Positions 8,762 to 17,632 of a stretch of DNA of 64,000 nucleotides are shown here, piece after piece; position 1 is the first letter of the stretch, and the number at the start of each line of letters is the position of its first letter. The translations under genes were made by a program, and so were the position numbers. Where the stretch lies: contig OX620685.1 in assembly GCA_951635545.1 (NCBI GenBank), forward strand, positions 2,852,001 through 2,916,000, given 5' to 3'. This DNA comes from CAG-873 sp910578365. GTDB lineage: Bacteria > Bacteroidota > Bacteroidia > Bacteroidales > Muribaculaceae. Below the pieces are notes generated by a model. The model saw only the letters and a program-made list of their open reading frames with translations, ran no database searches and was not told the origin of the DNA.

Positions 8762-9246
8762 TGACTTGCATTTCGAACATAATCAGCGAGCCTGCGGGCC
8801 GTTATATCCGCCGGCGCACATGGCACAGACTGCGCGCGTGGCTATGGCTGATTGCACCGGCGGCAACAGTCACTGCCGTAGCCGCAGGCCACGATGCCCG
8901 ATTTCTATATGTGCTGCTGATAGAACTGTTCATAGTATTTCCAATGGCTATCGGGATGGTGTGGATGATTGAAGGCTTCAGCCACTATGCGCGCTTGGCC
9001 GTGACACCGCACAAGGTAGAAATTTCGGCCTGCGGTGTAAGCATCGAATACGTCACCAAAGAGGAATACCACCCGATTGAAAGCGAAAAATACGGCTGGA
9101 ATGCCTTCAGGGCATTCCATGTTGCCGGTAAAAGTGTTATATTGGAGTGGGCCGACAGAAAACGGCCCGGTCTGCGGCTGCCTGAATATGCGTTCGACGC
9201 CGCCCAATGGCAGCAGGTAGCCCGCATTTTGGCACAAAGTTTGTAG
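8761..9246 (+). CDS. Small membrane protein, unrecognised family
   Basis: 161 residues; I do not recognise the family. The first half has two hydrophobic segments (about residues 28-45 WLWLIAPAATVTAVAA and 50-75 LYVLLIELFIVFPMAIGMVW), followed by a soluble about 85-residue part that resembles a small PH-like domain of photosynthesis or sporulation-type membrane proteins only in general shape. Its ATG overlaps the stop of the lptG-like gene by one base, so it is translationally coupled with it; a role at the envelope is plausible by context only. It ends 13 bp before the TPR gene. Confidence 0.65.
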   Translation: MTCISNIISEPAGRYIRRRTWHRLRAWLWLIAPAATVTAVAAGHDARFLYVLLIELFIVFPMAIGMVWMIEGFSHYARLAVTPHKVEISACGVSIEYVTKEEYHPIESEKYGWNAFRAFHVAGKSVILEWADRKRPGLRLPEYAFDAAQWQQVARILAQSL

Positions 9247-9259
9247 CCTTCACAACATT

Positions 9260-11413
9260 ATGAACAAGAAAGAAATATTACAGATATCCAACTCCATAAA
9301 GCAGCAGCTCAACGGTGGCATGCTGTACGACGCATTTATGGCGCTGCGCCAACTGAGCGAGCAGGCCATGGCATACGAAATCACCGACGGGATAAAGCAG
9401 TGCGAGCAGACCTATGCCTACATGCTGCGATATATGTCGCAGGGCAGCGACGACCCTTCGCGTCAGACCGTGTACAGCGGTATCGTGCAGCAGTTGCGTC
9501 AGTTCCTCGACCTGCTGGTACGCCGCATGCTCACCCCCGAAACTCCCACACTATATTATAATGTGCTGCGTACACTTAACATGCGCGGCGAGGACAGTGT
9601 GGCCCGCGAGGTGGAGTCGTATATAGCCATCGACGAAGTTCCGGCCCGCAGCAGCGACGAACTGCGTGAGCGCGAACGCCTGCAGCGCCGGCTTTTCGAC
9701 ATTATCTGGGTGCAGTTTCCGCTGACCGTAGCCGACGAGGCTGCTGTGCGCCTCTTGCTGGTATCCGATGTGCCGTCGGAGGTAAAATGCCTGGCCATAG
9801 GCGCCGTGACCATGGGGCTGCTGGAATTTTACGACAGCCGACGTCTGGCTCTGCTGGTGGACGCATACCAGAACATTGACCCGCAGGTAAGCGTGCGCGC
9901 CCTGGTCGGACTGCTTATCGGGCTGTTCCGCTACCGCAACCGACGCCTCGACGATGGGACTCTGACACGCCTCGACCTGCTGCGCGACAACCCGCAATGG
10001 TCGCGCGACCTTACGGCGGCCTTTGGCGAACTGGCACGCACCCGCGACACCGAGCGCCTTACCCGCCAGCTTACCGACGAAGTGCTCCCCGACCTGATGA
10101 AACGTGGGCGCGACCTGGCCGACCGCTTCCGCAATTCGGGCATGAATCCTGAGGATATTGCCGAAAATCCCGAGTGGGAAGCACTGCTCGACCAGTCGGG
10201 CCTGAGCGAGAAGATTCGCCGCTTCAGCGAAATCCAGGAGTCGGGCGGCGATGTGTATATGGCTACATTCTCGCAGCTTAAACAGTTCCCGTTCTTCAAC
10301 GAGATAAGCAACTGGTTCATGCCCTTTACCACCCGCCGCAGCGAGTTCGCCGACCTGGCCGACAGCCCCGTGGTAGAACTTATGGGACGTGCGCCGTATA
10401 TGTGCGACTCCGACAAATACTCCATGATGCTGTCGCTGGGCATGATGCCGCAGAGCCAGCGCGACGCTGTGTTCGGGCAACTCGGCCAGCAGGTCGACCA
10501 GGTACGCGAAGCCATGGAACACAGCATCGACACCACCGGTGCGGCCAACCGTCAGAGCCTGATAAACTCGTATGTGCTCGACCTATACCGCTTCTTCAAG
10601 CTCTTCCGGCGCAAAGGCGAGTTCTTCAATCCGTTCGACGGCACATTCAACCTGATACGGGTCGATGCCCTGGCTTGCGACTTTACCGACCCCGAGGTGC
10701 TGCGAGCCATGGCCGAGGTGTACTTCAAAATAGGCGCATGGAGCGACGCCCTGTATATATTCGAGAAACTTACCGCCATCGACGGCCCGCGCGCCGACGT
10801 ATACCAGAAGTGTGGCTACTGCTGCGAACGCCGCGGCATGTGGGCCGAAGCCTTCGACCACTACTTGCACGCAAGCACCATGGATGCCAAAGACGTGTGG
10901 TCGCTGCGCCGTATGGCCGGCATGCAGCGCAAACTTGGCGACACTGCAGGTGCAATCGCCACATTCAGCGAACTCGAGAGGCTGCTGCCCGACGATGCTT
11001 CGGTGGCACTGCAGGCCGGTTACGCATATCTGGCGGCCAACGATTACCGCGAAGCTCTTAACCGCTTTTTCAAGGTCGACTTCCTGCACGAAGACCGCAG
11101 CGAACACCTGTCCCCGATGGCTTGGACTCAGATGCTCAGCGGCGACTTCAGCGGCGCGCGAAACACCTACAAGCGCATACTCCTGTCCGGCGCCGACATG
11201 CACGACTATGTGAATATGGGACATCTCGAATGGGCCGACCACAACATGGCCGATGCCATTAACTACTACCTCCTGGCCATTGAGCAGGCCAAGGGCGATG
11301 TAAAGAAAGTGGTCGACGACATTCGCACCGACTCGCAGGCCCTCGAAAAAATGGGTGTGGACACAGGCGAAATGCCCCTGATGATCGATGCCCTGCTATA
11401 CAGTCGCTTCTGA
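9260..11413 (+). CDS. Large tetratricopeptide-repeat protein
   Basis: 717 residues, no signal peptide or membrane segment. TPR-like helical repeats are clear in the last third, for example YFKIGAWSDALYIFEKLTAI, YCCERRGMWAEAFDHYLHAS, MQRKLGDTAGAIATFSELER and AYLAANDYREALNRFFKVDF (about residues 490-620). The N-terminal 450 residues are helical, acidic and of no family I know. Such proteins are widespread in Bacteroidales and uncharacterised; TPRs suggest a scaffold or protein-binding role. It follows the membrane protein by 13 bp and probably belongs to the same transcript as tgt and the lptG-like gene. Confidence 0.8.
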   Translation: MNKKEILQISNSIKQQLNGGMLYDAFMALRQLSEQAMAYEITDGIKQCEQTYAYMLRYMSQGSDDPSRQTVYSGIVQQLRQFLDLLVRRMLTPETPTLYYNVLRTLNMRGEDSVAREVESYIAIDEVPARSSDELRERERLQRRLFDIIWVQFPLTVADEAAVRLLLVSDVPSEVKCLAIGAVTMGLLEFYDSRRLALLVDAYQNIDPQVSVRALVGLLIGLFRYRNRRLDDGTLTRLDLLRDNPQWSRDLTAAFGELARTRDTERLTRQLTDEVLPDLMKRGRDLADRFRNSGMNPEDIAENPEWEALLDQSGLSEKIRRFSEIQESGGDVYMATFSQLKQFPFFNEISNWFMPFTTRRSEFADLADSPVVELMGRAPYMCDSDKYSMMLSLGMMPQSQRDAVFGQLGQQVDQVREAMEHSIDTTGAANRQSLINSYVLDLYRFFKLFRRKGEFFNPFDGTFNLIRVDALACDFTDPEVLRAMAEVYFKIGAWSDALYIFEKLTAIDGPRADVYQKCGYCCERRGMWAEAFDHYLHASTMDAKDVWSLRRMAGMQRKLGDTAGAIATFSELERLLPDDASVALQAGYAYLAANDYREALNRFFKVDFLHEDRSEHLSPMAWTQMLSGDFSGARNTYKRILLSGADMHDYVNMGHLEWADHNMADAINYYLLAIEQAKGDVKKVVDDIRTDSQALEKMGVDTGEMPLMIDALLYSRF

Positions 11414-11462
11414 ACCGGGTATAATGCACACTGCTTAATCAAACAATTAAAATACTATAAAA

Positions 11463-11888
11463 ATGGTAATTCAAAGAATCCAAACACTTCTGCTGCTTAT
11501 CGCCGCCATACTGGTGGCAGTGTTCTGTATGACTCCGGTAGCCACCGAAGCCGCCTCCGGAGCTGACACCGTGGCTGTGAAACACTTCATTTCCGAAGCT
11601 CCGGTACTGCTGATTGTAAACATTTTGATTGCAGTGCTGCTGGTCATCACCATTTTCATGTACAAGAACATCCGTCAGCAGATGAAAGTAACCCTGCTGT
11701 GCATGGTGCTGATTGCCGCCAGCATAGTATCGAGCATTTTTGTGCTTTATAACCAGTGGCCTGGAGCCGAATTTTTTTGGTTCGGCGGCATTCTGCTGCT
11801 TTGTGCATCATTGGTTTTCGCTTTGGGCGCTTATCATGGCATGAACAGGGACCACAAACTCCTGCGCTCAATGGACCGCCTGCGATGA
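11463..11888 (+). CDS. DUF4293 family membrane protein
   Basis: 141 residues with four hydrophobic segments (about residues 6-25, 45-65, 75-95, 100-120). The N-terminus MVIQRIQTLLLLIAAILVAV is diagnostic of DUF4293, a short Bacteroidota inner-membrane family often encoded near rho or transcription-termination genes; the function is unknown. A basic tail (MNRDHKLLRSMDRLR) should face the cytoplasm. It sits 49 bp after the TPR gene and before a 285-bp palindromic repeat. Confidence 0.75.
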   Translation: MVIQRIQTLLLLIAAILVAVFCMTPVATEAASGADTVAVKHFISEAPVLLIVNILIAVLLVITIFMYKNIRQQMKVTLLCMVLIAASIVSSIFVLYNQWPGAEFFWFGGILLLCASLVFALGAYHGMNRDHKLLRSMDRLR

Positions 11889-11930
11889 CTAACCGTTCTG
11901 CAATATTGTTGTGAAACAGGCTGCATAGTC

Positions 11931-12215
11931 GCAAATTTTAGAGGGTGTTTAATAATAAATGTTAAATTCCCGGTGGCGTATCTTTTAGCAATTCAGCAAA
12001 AGAGACGCCAAGGCGGGGGTAACTTTAAAAATCCATTAATTCAAAAAATAATGTTGATACAGGAATTACCATTCCACTCGAAAATCACGGGCGCCTTTAG
12101 CTCTTCATTTCAGTCACATAGCTCGCTATGCTCCTTCAATTCAGAGCAAAATTCGCCACGCGATTTTCGGCCGGAAATTAACATTTATTATTAAACGCCC
12201 TCTTAGTAAATTTGC
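11931..12215. repeat. Long imperfect palindromic element (MITE- or REPIN-like)
   Basis: The gap between the DUF4293 and M23-like genes is filled by one nested inverted repeat. Outer arms 11941-11970 and 12173-12202 match at 28 of 30 positions; GCAAATTT at 11931-11938 and its complement at 12208-12215 lengthen the arms with a small offset. An inner pair (about 12079-12093 and 12154-12169, both around CGAAAATC) and an apex near 12117-12130 (CATAG...CTATG) continue the hairpin. TTA flanks the 30-bp arms on both sides, a possible 3-bp target duplication. The only open frame inside (73 codons) has no family character. The right arm contains the promoter box of the next gene. Confidence 0.75.
12207..12214 (+). 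promoter_or_regulatory. TAnnTTTG box of the M23-like gene, within the palindromic repeat
   Basis: TAAATTTG followed by C, a perfect -7 box, ends only 5 bp before the ATG at 12220. If used, the transcript would be leaderless or nearly so. It lies in the end of the right arm of the palindromic element. No convincing -33 TTTG is seen 20 nt upstream. Confidence 0.45.
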
Positions 12216-12219
12216 GCTA

Positions 12220-13038
12220 ATGAAAAAACTCATCGACATACCACGCCGGAGGCACTGGGGTACACCTCAGCGCTTTCGGCTTGAATTTTTTAATGAAAAC
12301 AGTTTTAACCGTCTGTGGTCGTTCAAGTTCTCTCGCCTGCAGGTGATAGTGTGGTCGGCTGTTACATTTGCTGCCTTTGTGGCTCTGATTTGGGCCGTGG
12401 TGCGCTTTACGCCCGTTGGTGACATACTGCCAGGCGAAACCGAGGCCGAGATGCGTCGCCAGATTGTGGAGCTGGGCATACGTGCCGACTCGCTGCAGAA
12501 CCGGCTGCGGATGCTCGACAGCTATTCGTCGAATCTTATATCGGCCATCAGCGGCCGGCCTACCGACAGCTATGTAAGTACTGTGATTTCGGAGGGCGAC
12601 ACGCTGATAGAAGCGTCGGAGGCCGAGCGCGAATTTATAAAGGAGTATGACCCGTCGGGCCGCTTCAACCTGTCGGTGCTGACTCCTATAGCGGCCGAGG
12701 GCATGGCTTTCTACAGCCCCCTGGCAGAGTGCCGTATGGGCAGCGAGCCCGATTCGCGTGTAGCCACGCTGTGGGTAGCCGAGGCGGCTCCGGTTATGGC
12801 GGTGTATCAGGGCACGGTGATATCGGTGGGCCGCGACCCGCAGGGTTATGTGCTGACCTTGCAGCACGGCAACAACTTTATATCGCAGTACTCCGGACTG
12901 GAGAACGTGTATGTGAAAAAAGACGCCCGCGTGGAAGCGGGCGAGGCTATCGGCAGTGTAGTGCCCGAGCAGGCACTGCTTTTCGAAATATGGCACGACT
13001 GTGTTGCGGTGGCTCCCGACCGCCTTATAAGTTTTTAG
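12220..13038 (+). CDS. M23/LytM-like protein with degenerate active site (membrane-anchored)
   Basis: 272 residues. One membrane helix at about 42-65 (VIVWSAVTFAAFVALIWAVV), a coiled-coil stretch at about 75-110, and a C-terminal LytM fold (about 180-265: VMAVYQGTVISVGRD, YVLTLQHGNNFISQYSGL, GEAIGSV, LLFEIW). In active M23 peptidases the zinc site is HxxxD plus HxH; here the equivalents are missing (YSGL for YaHL, LLFEIWH for HLHFEI). That fits a non-catalytic LytM factor that activates other peptidoglycan amidases, like EnvC. The last 4 bp overlap the convergent methyltransferase gene. Confidence 0.85.
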   Translation: MKKLIDIPRRRHWGTPQRFRLEFFNENSFNRLWSFKFSRLQVIVWSAVTFAAFVALIWAVVRFTPVGDILPGETEAEMRRQIVELGIRADSLQNRLRMLDSYSSNLISAISGRPTDSYVSTVISEGDTLIEASEAEREFIKEYDPSGRFNLSVLTPIAAEGMAFYSPLAECRMGSEPDSRVATLWVAEAAPVMAVYQGTVISVGRDPQGYVLTLQHGNNFISQYSGLENVYVKKDARVEAGEAIGSVVPEQALLFEIWHDCVAVAPDRLISF

Positions 13039-13793
13039 CGTCGGAACTCGGCCAGCATTATTGCTGTGGCCATGGCCACGTTGAGCGACTCTGACGTTGG
13101 CTCGTCGGGCGGATACGACGGTATCAGCAACCTGTGGCTTACCGTGGCCTCTACCTCGGGGCAGATGCCGCGGCCCTCGTTGCCCATCACAATCACGCCG
13201 CGGCTGCGCTGCAGGTCGCAGCGGTAAAGGTTATCGCCGTCGAGAAAGGTGCCGTACACAGGCATTGTGGCACCCAGGCGCGAGAGTTCGGCGGCAAGGT
13301 CGCAATAGTGTACCTGTACACGCGATATCGCCCCCATGGTGGCCTGCACCACTTTTGGCGAGAAGACGTCGGCGGTGTCGTATGCGGCAAGTATGTGCCG
13401 GACGCCGAACCAGTCGCACAGTCGGATTATAGTGCCCAGATTGCCGGGGTCCTGAACACGGTCGAGTGCCACCAGCAGGTGGTTTTCGGCTTCGGCAGGC
13501 AGCGGCGAATCTTCAGGAATCTCATATACGGCCATAACCGGTTGGGGCGATGTCAGCGACGACATGCGCTCGATGTCGGCGGCCTTAACACAAACAGCAT
13601 CTACTCCGCCGGGCACTGCGGCGGAGTGTTCGGTCAGCCAGGCATCGGTGGCCAGCAGATGGCGGCAGCGGAAATGGGGCAGGGTGTCGAGCACGCATTT
13701 GGTGCCTTCGGCCACAAACAGACCCAGTTCGCGGCGGTACTTGGTCTTGGCGAGCCTGGCCACGTCCTTGCGCAGTGCGGCGGTGAGCTCCAT
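13035..13793 (-). CDS. SpoU/TrmH-family RNA 2'-O-methyltransferase
   Basis: 252 residues. An N-terminal substrate-binding domain (KYRRELGLFVAEGTKCVLD, about 18-36) is followed by the SPOUT knot with its three motifs: LDRVQDPGNLGTIIR (about 109-123), MGNEGRGI (about 197) and IPSYPPDEPTSESLNVAMA (about 217-235). These bind S-adenosylmethionine and place the catalytic Arg/Asn. The family methylates the ribose of rRNA or tRNA in the cytoplasm; the exact target is not predictable. Its ATG region abuts the bioB stop (13793), so it is downstream of bioB in the same direction and probably in the same operon. Confidence 0.88.
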   Translation of the reverse strand: MELTAALRKDVARLAKTKYRRELGLFVAEGTKCVLDTLPHFRCRHLLATDAWLTEHSAAVPGGVDAVCVKAADIERMSSLTSPQPVMAVYEIPEDSPLPAEAENHLLVALDRVQDPGNLGTIIRLCDWFGVRHILAAYDTADVFSPKVVQATMGAISRVQVHYCDLAAELSRLGATMPVYGTFLDGDNLYRCDLQRSRGVIVMGNEGRGICPEVEATVSHRLLIPSYPPDEPTSESLNVAMATAIMLAEFRR

Positions 13794-14752
13794 CAGAATT
13801 TGTAGCCAGCCTCCCTGGCCAGCTCTTTATCCTCGGCTATGGAGGACCCGATGGTGGTGAGCAGGTCGCCTACTATGCCGCTGTTCACGGCAATACGCAT
13901 GGCCTGCAGCTGTGCTTCCTTCGACATGCGCGCCCTGCCTCCGGCAAAGCGAATCTGCACCGTGGGGTGTATGAGGCGGATTATGGCCACAGAGTCGAGA
14001 ATCTCGTCCTCGCTTATCAGCGGAGTGTCGCCCAGCGGAGTGCCGGGTATTGGCGACAGCACGTTTACCGGTATCGACACCGGCTGAGCCTTGCGCAGCG
14101 TGAGAGCGAATTCCACACGCTGGCGCATGGTTTCGCCCATGCCTATGATGCCGCCGGAGCATACTTCCATGCCCAGGCTGTGGGCGGCATGTATAGTGGC
14201 CAGTTTGTCGTCGATGGTGTGGGTGGTGCACAGAGTTGCAAAGTGCGACGGTGCGGTTTCGAGGTTGCAGTGATAGCGTTTTACGCCGGCGTCTTTCAGC
14301 TGCTGCAGCTCGTCGCGGCCCAATAGTCCCATCGACGCACACACCTCGATGCCTACGTCGCGGCGGATTTCGCTTAGCATGGCACACATGCGCCTGAGTG
14401 AGTCGCCGCTCACCTTTTTGCCGCTGGCTACCAGCGAAAATCGTTTTACGCCGCGCTCATGGTTGTAGCGTGCGGCCTCGATACACTCCTTGTGGTCCAC
14501 AAGGTCGTATATTTCGCATTTGGCGTTATGATGTGCCGACTGGGCACACCATTTGCAGTTCTCGGAACAACGGCCCGAACGGGCGTTTATGATTGAGCAG
14601 GGCTCGAACTCAGCCGGGCACATGGCGGCTGTAATCTCGGCGGCTGCCTCGCGCAGTTCGCTGCTGCCGAACGACGGCAGGGCGTATGCCTCGTCGTCGG
14701 TCAGCAGTTGTCCTGCAAGTACTTTTTCTTTTAGAGTATGTATGTTATACAT
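13793..14752 (-). CDS. bioB: Biotin synthase (radical SAM)
   Basis: 319 residues from ATG at 14752 (MYNIHTLKEKV); the open frame extends 35 codons further but that part overlaps the gene upstream and lacks conservation. The radical-SAM cluster motif is CSENCKWC (about residues 60-67). Family residues that hold the second [2Fe-2S] cluster are present (CASMG, YHCNLET, and the late RFAGGR with its Arg). BioB inserts sulfur into dethiobiotin in the last step of biotin synthesis. No other bio gene is in the window. It lies between the acyl-CoA ligase (upstream, 25-bp gap) and the SpoU gene. Confidence 0.95.
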   Translation of the reverse strand: MYNIHTLKEKVLAGQLLTDDEAYALPSFGSSELREAAAEITAAMCPAEFEPCSIINARSGRCSENCKWCAQSAHHNAKCEIYDLVDHKECIEAARYNHERGVKRFSLVASGKKVSGDSLRRMCAMLSEIRRDVGIEVCASMGLLGRDELQQLKDAGVKRYHCNLETAPSHFATLCTTHTIDDKLATIHAAHSLGMEVCSGGIIGMGETMRQRVEFALTLRKAQPVSIPVNVLSPIPGTPLGDTPLISEDEILDSVAIIRLIHPTVQIRFAGGRARMSKEAQLQAMRIAVNSGIVGDLLTTIGSSIAEDKELAREAGYKF

Positions 14753-14777
14753 TGGTTCATGATTGATTTTCGGTGGA

Positions 14778-16436
14778 TCAATGCTGGTAGAGGTAGCGTT
14801 TGATTGACCGTTTGGGAGTTTTTTCGAACTCCTCGTGGAATATGCGTTTGCGTGCAATCTGGCTGTACGATGGCAGTTCGGAGTTGAGTTGCTTTATGTT
14901 CTGAGCCATCAGGTCTTCTACCTGTTCGTCGGTCATGTGCTGGCTGTGTGCCAGGTCGAAGTCGGGATAAATCAGGGCCACCAGCTTGCCGTCCTCGTCG
15001 ATTACAAGCGATTCAGCCACATAAGGTAGATTGTTGAGTTTCTGTTCGATTTCCTCGGGGTATATGTTTTGTCCCGAGGGTCCGAGAATCATAGTTTTGT
15101 CGCGTCCGCGTATGTATATGAAACCGTCGGAGTCGATAGAGCATATGTCGCCGGTATTCATCCAGCCGTCGTCGGCCATTACAGCTTTGGTAGCCTCGGG
15201 GTTGCGGAAATATCCTGCCATCACATTGTCGCCGCGTACCCACAGCACGCCTGGAGTTACAGAAGGGTCGGCCGAGTCGACACGGCATTCCATGCGGTCG
15301 ACCACCCGTCCGCACGAGCCGGGGCGCTGTTCGTCCCAGGGAGCGTAGGCAATGAGCGGAGCACATTCGGTCATGCCGTAGCCCACGGTGAACGGAAAGC
15401 GAATGCGGCGCAGAAAGGTTTCAACATCGGGGCTAAGACCTGCGCCTCCTATTACCATCTGCTGCAACTGGCCACCGAAAGTCTGTTCGAGTTTTTCCTT
15501 GATTTTGCCCAGCAGGTGGTCGTCGACAAAGGGCACATGCATCAGCAGCTTCATCAACGGCTTGTCGAGCAGCGGGAACACTTTGGTCTTGATAATCTTT
15601 TCGATAATCAGCGGCACTGTGATAATCATTTTTGGACGGACTGTGGCAAAAGCATCCATGATTACCTTGGGCGAAGGTGTGCGGGTAAGGAAGTATATGT
15701 GGCAGCCTTTGATGAATGTGTGCAGGAAATCTGCTACCAGACCATACATGTGAGCCAATGGCAGCATACATACTATGCCGTCGCCGGGGCCGAGGAATTT
15801 CAGGTGGTCGATGCAGAACTGCAGGTTGCTCCAGAGGTTGCGCTGAGTAATCATTACACCCTTGGAGAATCCGGTAGAGCCGGAGGTGTAGTTTATCAGC
15901 ATCAGGTCGTCGGGCTTGGGAATGAAATACTTGACGTCGGCCGGGGTAAAGCGCTCGGGGTAGCGGTCGCCGAACAACTGGTTCAGGGTCTTACGGGCCT
16001 CGGAAAGCGATTTGGAGCGCGAGGACAGCAGCGAGAAGTCGCTCAGCATAAGCGAGCCCTCCAGTGATGCCATCGAGTCCGGGTCGAGGTTTTCCCATAT
16101 GGCACTGTCGACAAACAGCAACTTGGCCTCGGAGTGTGTGACCAGATGCTGTACGTTGTCGGGCTTGAAATCGTGCAGAATGGGCACTGCCACAGCACCG
16201 TAGGTAAGAGTCGCTATCAGGGCGATAGCCCATTGCGATGAATTTTTGCCGCAGAGGGCAATTTTGTCGCCATGCTTTATTCCGGCATGCTCATAAAGCA
16301 GATGCAGTTTCGCCACCTTGCGGGCGACATCGCGGTATTGGAACGAAACACCTTGGAAATCAGTGAGCGCCAGATGCTCCCAATTGCCGGCTATCGAAGC
16401 CTCGAGGTATTTGTTGATAGAGTTCTGATTTGTCAT
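14778..16436 (-). CDS. AMP-forming long-chain acyl-CoA synthetase-like protein
   Basis: 552 residues from ATG at 16436 (MTNQNSINKYLEASIAG); the longer reading frame includes AT-rich non-coding DNA. ANL-superfamily motifs: the P-loop LINYTSGSTGFSKGVMITQ (about residues 170-188), VGYGMTECAPLIAY (about 325), DGWMNTGDI (about 405) and the hinge with RGRDKTMILGPSGQNIYPEE (about 425-445). It activates a carboxylic acid, most likely a fatty acid, with ATP and CoA at the membrane face. The minus-strand box TAAGTTTG at 16478-16485 is a likely -7 element. bioB follows after 25 bp. Confidence 0.88.
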   Translation of the reverse strand: MTNQNSINKYLEASIAGNWEHLALTDFQGVSFQYRDVARKVAKLHLLYEHAGIKHGDKIALCGKNSSQWAIALIATLTYGAVAVPILHDFKPDNVQHLVTHSEAKLLFVDSAIWENLDPDSMASLEGSLMLSDFSLLSSRSKSLSEARKTLNQLFGDRYPERFTPADVKYFIPKPDDLMLINYTSGSTGFSKGVMITQRNLWSNLQFCIDHLKFLGPGDGIVCMLPLAHMYGLVADFLHTFIKGCHIYFLTRTPSPKVIMDAFATVRPKMIITVPLIIEKIIKTKVFPLLDKPLMKLLMHVPFVDDHLLGKIKEKLEQTFGGQLQQMVIGGAGLSPDVETFLRRIRFPFTVGYGMTECAPLIAYAPWDEQRPGSCGRVVDRMECRVDSADPSVTPGVLWVRGDNVMAGYFRNPEATKAVMADDGWMNTGDICSIDSDGFIYIRGRDKTMILGPSGQNIYPEEIEQKLNNLPYVAESLVIDEDGKLVALIYPDFDLAHSQHMTDEQVEDLMAQNIKQLNSELPSYSQIARKRIFHEEFEKTPKRSIKRYLYQH

Positions 16437-16550
16437 GTAGGGTATTAAATATGAATGGAGAGAGTGAATTTGGGATGCAAACTTAATAAAAAAAATCCAA
16501 AAATGGGTATAAAGGTTCACTGAAAATAATCGAAATCAAAATAATGTTGT

Positions 16551-16558
16551 TAAATTTG
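16551..16558 (+). promoter_or_regulatory. TAnnTTTG box before the TlpA-like gene
   Basis: TAAATTTG followed by C, 33 bp before the ATG at 16592. It is divergent from the acyl-CoA ligase promoter box at 16478-16485 (minus strand, TAAGTTTG). No clear TTTG is present 20 nt upstream, so the -33 element is weak. Confidence 0.5.
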
Positions 16559-16591
16559 CAGTAATATATATTTTGTTATAAAGCATTTGGA

Positions 16592-17632
16592 ATGAAACTG
16601 TACAACTCAATTACTGCTGTGGCAGCTGCATTGCTGCTCGGCTGCGGGGTGGCTATGGCCGATACCTCCGAAAAATATAAAGTAATAGTACCTGTAGGAG
16701 CCGACCAGCAGGGCGACACGCTGTATCTGATTAATTACGACACCGCACAGCACATTGATTCGGCTCTGATGATAGGCGAGAGAGTGGACTTCAACGGTGT
16801 GATAAGCGAGCCTGTGCCCGCCGGACTGCTGGTGAAAGGCGACCGTCGTCCCTGCGCGCAGTTTGTGCTTGAAGGCGGCTCGATGATTTTTCGACCGCAG
16901 GATGGCAGCGTGGCCGGCTCGATGCTCAACGACCGCTTCAGCGAACTGCAGCAGATACAGGCCGAACTTGTCATGGAATTCAAGTCGGCTCGGTCCGAGG
17001 CGCAGCAGCAGGCCATATACGACCGGTTCGGGCAGGTTATGGTCAATGCCATGAACGAGAATATCGACAATCCTCTGGGCTATTTCTGCTTCTTTGAGGC
17101 CCAGCAGTTCATGGAGCCGGAGCAGCTGCTCAAGACTGTAAGCGACAATCCACGCCTCGGTTCATATAAGCGTGTGGCCAAAGCGGCTCAGGCGGTAACC
17201 AACCGACTGGCAACTCAGCCCGGCAATAAGTACCGTGACTTTGCCGTGACTTATCAGGGTAAGACTAAGCGTCTGAGCGACTATGTAGGCAAAGGCAAGT
17301 ATGTGTTGGTTGATTTCTGGGCCAGCTGGTGCGGCCCTTGCCGCCGTCAGTTGCCTGTGCTGAAAGAAATTTATCAGCAGTACAAAGACAAAGGCCTCGA
17401 TGTGGTTGGAGTAGCCGTATGGGATGACCCCGAGGATACAAAGGAAGCTATCGCTGAGGAAGGTCTTGCATGGGACACCATTCTCGACGCACAGCAGATT
17501 CCTACCGACATTTACGGCATCACAGGTATTCCGTGCATAATGCTCATAGCTCCGGACGGAACCATCGTCAGCCGCGACAAGCAGGGCGACGAGCTTAAGG
17601 CTGATGTCGCTGCCGCCATGCAGAAAAAATAA
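16592..17632 (+). CDS. Periplasmic TlpA/ResA-like thiol-disulfide oxidoreductase with DUF4369-type N-domain
   Basis: 346 residues. Signal peptide MKLYNSITAVAAALLLGCGV, with a possible lipobox ending at Cys 19 or cleavage after AMA. Residues about 30-120 form a beta-rich domain like DUF4369 (KVIVPVGADQQGDTLYLINY), followed by a helical linker and a thioredoxin domain from about 210 with the redox motif WASWCGPCRR (about 245) and the cis-Pro loop GIPCIMLI (about 315). Such proteins reduce or exchange disulfides of envelope proteins. An extra Cys precedes the loop (IPC). It is a single-gene unit; its end overlaps the convergent VanZ gene by 38 bp. Confidence 0.88.
   Translation: MKLYNSITAVAAALLLGCGVAMADTSEKYKVIVPVGADQQGDTLYLINYDTAQHIDSALMIGERVDFNGVISEPVPAGLLVKGDRRPCAQFVLEGGSMIFRPQDGSVAGSMLNDRFSELQQIQAELVMEFKSARSEAQQQAIYDRFGQVMVNAMNENIDNPLGYFCFFEAQQFMEPEQLLKTVSDNPRLGSYKRVAKAAQAVTNRLATQPGNKYRDFAVTYQGKTKRLSDYVGKGKYVLVDFWASWCGPCRRQLPVLKEIYQQYKDKGLDVVGVAVWDDPEDTKEAIAEEGLAWDTILDAQQIPTDIYGITGIPCIMLIAPDGTIVSRDKQGDELKADVAAAMQKK

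Noticed and set aside
11973..12194. 73-codon open frame inside the palindromic repeat
   Set aside because: It lies entirely within inverted-repeat DNA, and its translation has no family character or promoter.
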